A DNA stretch of 64,000 nt from Lophius americanus. Its lineage: Eukaryota > Chordata > Actinopteri > Lophiiformes > Lophiidae. The stretch covers positions 6,227,001 through 6,291,000 of the forward strand of contig JBBDHG010000009.1 of the NCBI GenBank assembly GCA_037951165.1, given 5' to 3'. The notes beneath the pieces are model-generated. The model was not told the origin of the DNA. It made no database searches and worked only from the letters and a program-made list of their open reading frames with translations. The position numbers were made by a program, and so were the translations under genes. This document shows positions 60,945 to 64,000 of this stretch, piece by piece (the stretch's first letter is position 1; every line of letters starts with the position of its first letter).

Positions 60945-61525
60945 CAGCTGCTGCGTCCGCCGCAGATCTTTTTATTTACGCGATAACGCAAAAATCATTC
61001 CATCAATCATTTTCATATTATATAACCACATAGACCTTTGTGGAAGAAAACATTGGAGGCATTTTGGGAAAGTTGGGTTGTATATTTCAAACACAAGGGT
61101 GAGCTTTATCTGCAAACGTTTTTTTAATAAAAACTTTTGTTTATAGCTGAACATGGTGTATTTCCCATTTTCGATGTGGCCATCTGAGCCAGGTCGTAAC
61201 ACCACAGACTTTAGTATGGGAAAGAACTGGATTTATTTTGGTATTATTGGCATCTGATTTCTGACATTAGATGGAACTTTACTTCCGAAATATTGTGGCC
61301 GATAATTTCTCAACCATTGATCTGATTTAGTTTGAATTTGGTTCAGATGAATTGACTTGGAGATCTATCATGTTTATTTCATATTTTCTACTAAAAATAC
61401 TGTGGAAAATACTTCACATTTAATTTGAAGGGTTCAATCAGGGGGATTGATTGTACAACAGAGGGGATTTGGGACTTTTCGTGCATATACCCTTGCTGTC
61501 GGAATACCGCATAGGTCTAGTTTTT
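60945..61525 (+). repeat. Family A dispersed repeat, copy 6
   Basis: It begins with GCTGCTGCGTCCGCCGCAGATC, comparable to the 1.06-kb start. It holds ACACAAGGGTGAGCTTTATC, GGCCGATAATTTCTCAACC, TTGATCTGATTTAGTTTG, GACTTGGAGATCTATC, and the full terminal block GGGTTCAATCAGGGGGATTG to GGACTTTTCGTGCATATACC. About 120 bp at 61130-61210 looks foreign to the family. Confidence 0.8.
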
Positions 61526-61739
61526 AAAGCACACTGCTAAGCACATAGTTCTGGCTGAGTTCTGTACCGTCACATTATTTCATTCACTCAAACTCAATCA
61601 AATGATTAGACATTTGTGGAACTGATGAATAAAAATTTCAGAGCATTTAACTCATTCATTGCTATCAGGAGGTAAAGCAAATTAAACAAACAGTAAAGGT
61701 GACTTCATGCATTTAAGCGCTCAATATTCTTGTTATGAA

Positions 61740-62110
61740 TTTTAGAATGGGGTATTCATGTCTGAATAGCATATGATAACTCCTATGGTTATATTTTATT
61801 GACTAGGAGGAGCTTTTTAGGCAAAACATTGATTTTTTCGGATACAACTTCCTGTTATTCCACTTAAGTAAAAATTTCATGAATGTCAATCAACTCTTGT
61901 TTATATATCAGATTTTACTCTAGTAGTTCATAGTTTACTCACTAAATGGATCTTTTTTTAATTTTACAAAAAACTCACGGAAATAACTGTGTAGCTTCAT
62001 ATTTAATCTAAGGGGTTCAATCGGGAGGATTGCTTATAGAATGCAGTGGATTTGGAGCTTTTCGGGGATATAACCTTGCTCTCAAGGACAACAGCATAGG
62101 CCTATATTTT
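61740..62110 (+). repeat. Family A dispersed repeat, copy 7
   Basis: Landmarks: GACTAGGAGGAGCTTTTTAG, TAGTAGTTCATAGTTTACTC, GGGGTTCAATCGGGAGGATT, TTTGGAGCTTTTCGGGGATA, GACAACAGCATAGGCCTA. The terminal block is aligned with copies 1 and 6. Confidence 0.8.
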
Positions 62111-62384
62111 CATTTCAACTCATACACATTTGATGGAGAGTGATGAAATAAATCAAACTTTTATTGGGTTCATGATTGTTCTACATGTACATTTATTCAA
62201 TATAAACATATTTCTAGTTTGTTATTACATTTTCTGCACTGGTTGATTATTATTTAATTTTTTTGTGTATGTGCATGTACAGTGCAAATGGTTTAATCAC
62301 CAATTTCAGACCAGAGACAGTTATATTAGCTAAAAAGATCATCAGGATGAGGAAAGACGCAAAGTGTTGTCCGGTAATCATCAA

Positions 62385-62450
62385 TTTAGTCCATCCAAAG
62401 TTGGACTAAATTGAACCAACAGTTAGGAAGTTATGGCTGTATAAGGATTT
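62385..62450 (-). repeat. Family A short fragment
   Basis: CCAAAGTTGGACTAAATTG, then AGTTAGGAAGTTATGGC, the reverse-complement middle block of family A. Confidence 0.45.
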
Positions 62451-63496
62451 TGCCAATTTATTTTCTGACCTTAACTGGCATAAATTTCATGCTTTGCATT
62501 TAAAACAAAATCTAAACCTCGTGTCCAAGCAAAATGTTCAGTAGTATCACATTGTCGCGCTTTCAATGTTAAAACTATTATAAATTTAAATAAAAAAGCA
62601 ATGTTTTCTATAATTAATAAACAGTGCATGTATGCATAAAAGATAAGCCACAATCAAACGTACATTAAGCAACAATTTTACCTTAGGAAAATTAATAAAT
62701 AATAATGCATAATGTATATCATGGACCAACATCTAAACTTAAATTTGAAGATGCGTTATTCTTTAAAAATCAGTAGCATGCTCCTGTCCTTACTTTCCTC
62801 CAGCACAGTTTTTGGTATACAACAACTTACAACCAGAGTGCTGAAACCTTTAAATTGGGGGATTTAGATCACAGGGGAAATGGTTAGTGATCTAACCCCT
62901 GCTGTGCTTTCATGTTAACTCCAGGCCAAAATTAAATCAAAAGCTGCAGTTTAATAAATCTGAACACACATGGGGACCATGAGCAGGAAAGGATCAAACT
63001 GAGGTCTTGTTACAACTCAATGATTACCAATTCATGAAGCCTGAGGTAATACTTAAGCTGGTGTTGATTCAGCATTAATGTTAGGAACAGCTTATCAACA
63101 TCTTCCTGTCGGCATCCAAACCTGCAAGTAATGTCAGAGGTTTGTTCTGAGCCGATGGCTAATAATTAGACGCTGAAAGATACATGCTATAACTGGATGC
63201 ATGTATTGGTTGAGGGGGTAATTTTCACACCAGGGTAAGCAATAGGGAAACAAAAATATCTGAGGTGTGTTCAAGGAATGAATCTTACTGTGTTCCACAT
63301 AATCTATGCTTATATATCATTTAGACATAAATCCTACTTGATGCCATAACCACCCTGGTACCCCAATGGACATTGTAGACAACACTAAAGCCAATAGTGT
63401 TTTAATTTCTCACAAATTGCATGCATGATATTCTATTTTCTTTATTTCTATTTTTCATTTATATTCTGTATTTTGGTTTATTACGGCTGCAACTAT
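62451..63496. other. Unassigned 1.0 kb
   Basis: No feature recognised. Confidence 0.4.
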
Positions 63497-63560
63497 GGAT
63501 GGAAACAGATTACCCACTGTGGCAACCAATAAAGGAACTGACCGAGGACTAAGAAGAAAA
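63497..63560 (+). repeat. RTE-like LINE 3' tail
   Basis: GATTACCCACTGTGGCAACC, then AATAAAGGAACTGACCGAGG and an AAGAAGAAAAG end: a diverged copy of the tail seen at 46785-46833. Confidence 0.6.
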
Positions 63561-64000
63561 GGTTACGATTATGTATTTTTGGTGAACTCATTTAATGGAA
63601 TAATTGCAATAGAATGAATGAAATATTAATCAATTGGAAACCAGAAAACAATATTTAGTTGGTTTTCCATTGGTGAAAGCAACTGGACGTCCATGATCCT
63701 GACCAGTGAGGGTTCCATGGTACTCAACAGTTGGAACCCTAAGGTACTGGGTAGTAAGAGCTTCATGTCAACCAACAGATAGAACTCCACGGTGCTTTGA
63801 GGTGAGTCTGGTCAGCGAAGAGATGGGTGGGTTGGATGGACGGGCAAGGGAGCAGTGAGGGTGTCAGTGGGTGCTTCGTTTCCTGTTGGGAACTGACTTT
63901 ATTGCTAGCTAGCTTCCCCAGAAATGACTCTCATAGGGATGGATAGGGTCCTAGAAAGGAAGCTGGCTAATTCTAGAGTTGACACTGGCAAGACTTTGGC
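63561..64000. other. Unassigned right edge
   Basis: Moderately GC-richer text with repeated TGGAACCCTAAGG/GAACTCCACGG-like phrases (63700-63800). No gene or family recognised. Confidence 0.35.

Overview
This window looks like gene-poor vertebrate DNA, most likely from a ray-finned (probably percomorph) fish. It is visibly AT-rich, has long TG/CA and TA microsatellites, and carries a mixed community of old transposon pieces typical of teleosts: L2-type and RTE-like LINE 3' ends, tRNA-headed SINEs, Tc1-like, hAT-like and piggyBac DNA transposons, and traces of a Ty3/Gypsy element. I recognise no intact host protein-coding gene. Almost every open reading frame over 60 codons is either a chance frame or a broken transposon gene. 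Species and family names are inferred from remembered consensus sequences, not from a search.

Layout. 1-4.9 kb: a hAT transposase stub at the left edge, a TG array, then a complete but dead piggyBac element (TTAA duplication, matching terminal inverted repeats, transposase with one stop and one frameshift) sitting inside an unclassified internally repeated sequence that I call family A. 4.9-15.5 kb: mostly unassigned, with a 644-bp TIR element at 8.87-9.51 kb and an 18-bp perfect hairpin at 10.5 kb. 15.6-22.4 kb: LINE remains (an internally deleted RTE-like copy, an L2 3' end), a 19-bp GC-rich hairpin and a hAT-like MITE. 24-32.8 kb: SINEs, a decayed Tc1-like transposase on the minus strand, a 15-bp tandem repeat and a 1.2-kb element with long AT-rich TIRs. 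35.5-38.8 kb: a long TA array, two tandem degenerate 5S rRNA genes 189 bp apart, a family A copy, and a Gypsy gag remnant with a recognisable zinc knuckle. 41-45.5 kb: an LTR-like piece, a TATA-box candidate and a 5'-truncated Tc1-like element. 46-53 kb is the densest part: three LINE copies, two family A copies, an orphan ORF, and fragments of an unclassified repeated protein family split by an L2 LINE, followed by a SINE with a perfect 15-bp target duplication. 53-64 kb: largely unassigned, with a SINE piece at 59.5 kb and more family A copies at 60.6-62.5 kb.

There is no operon-like or pathway organisation; the organising principle is nested insertion. The points most worth following are family A (at least seven pieces, no coding sequence recognised), the unclassified protein family at 49.5-50.9 kb, and the fossil 5S rRNA pair at 36.2-36.5 kb.
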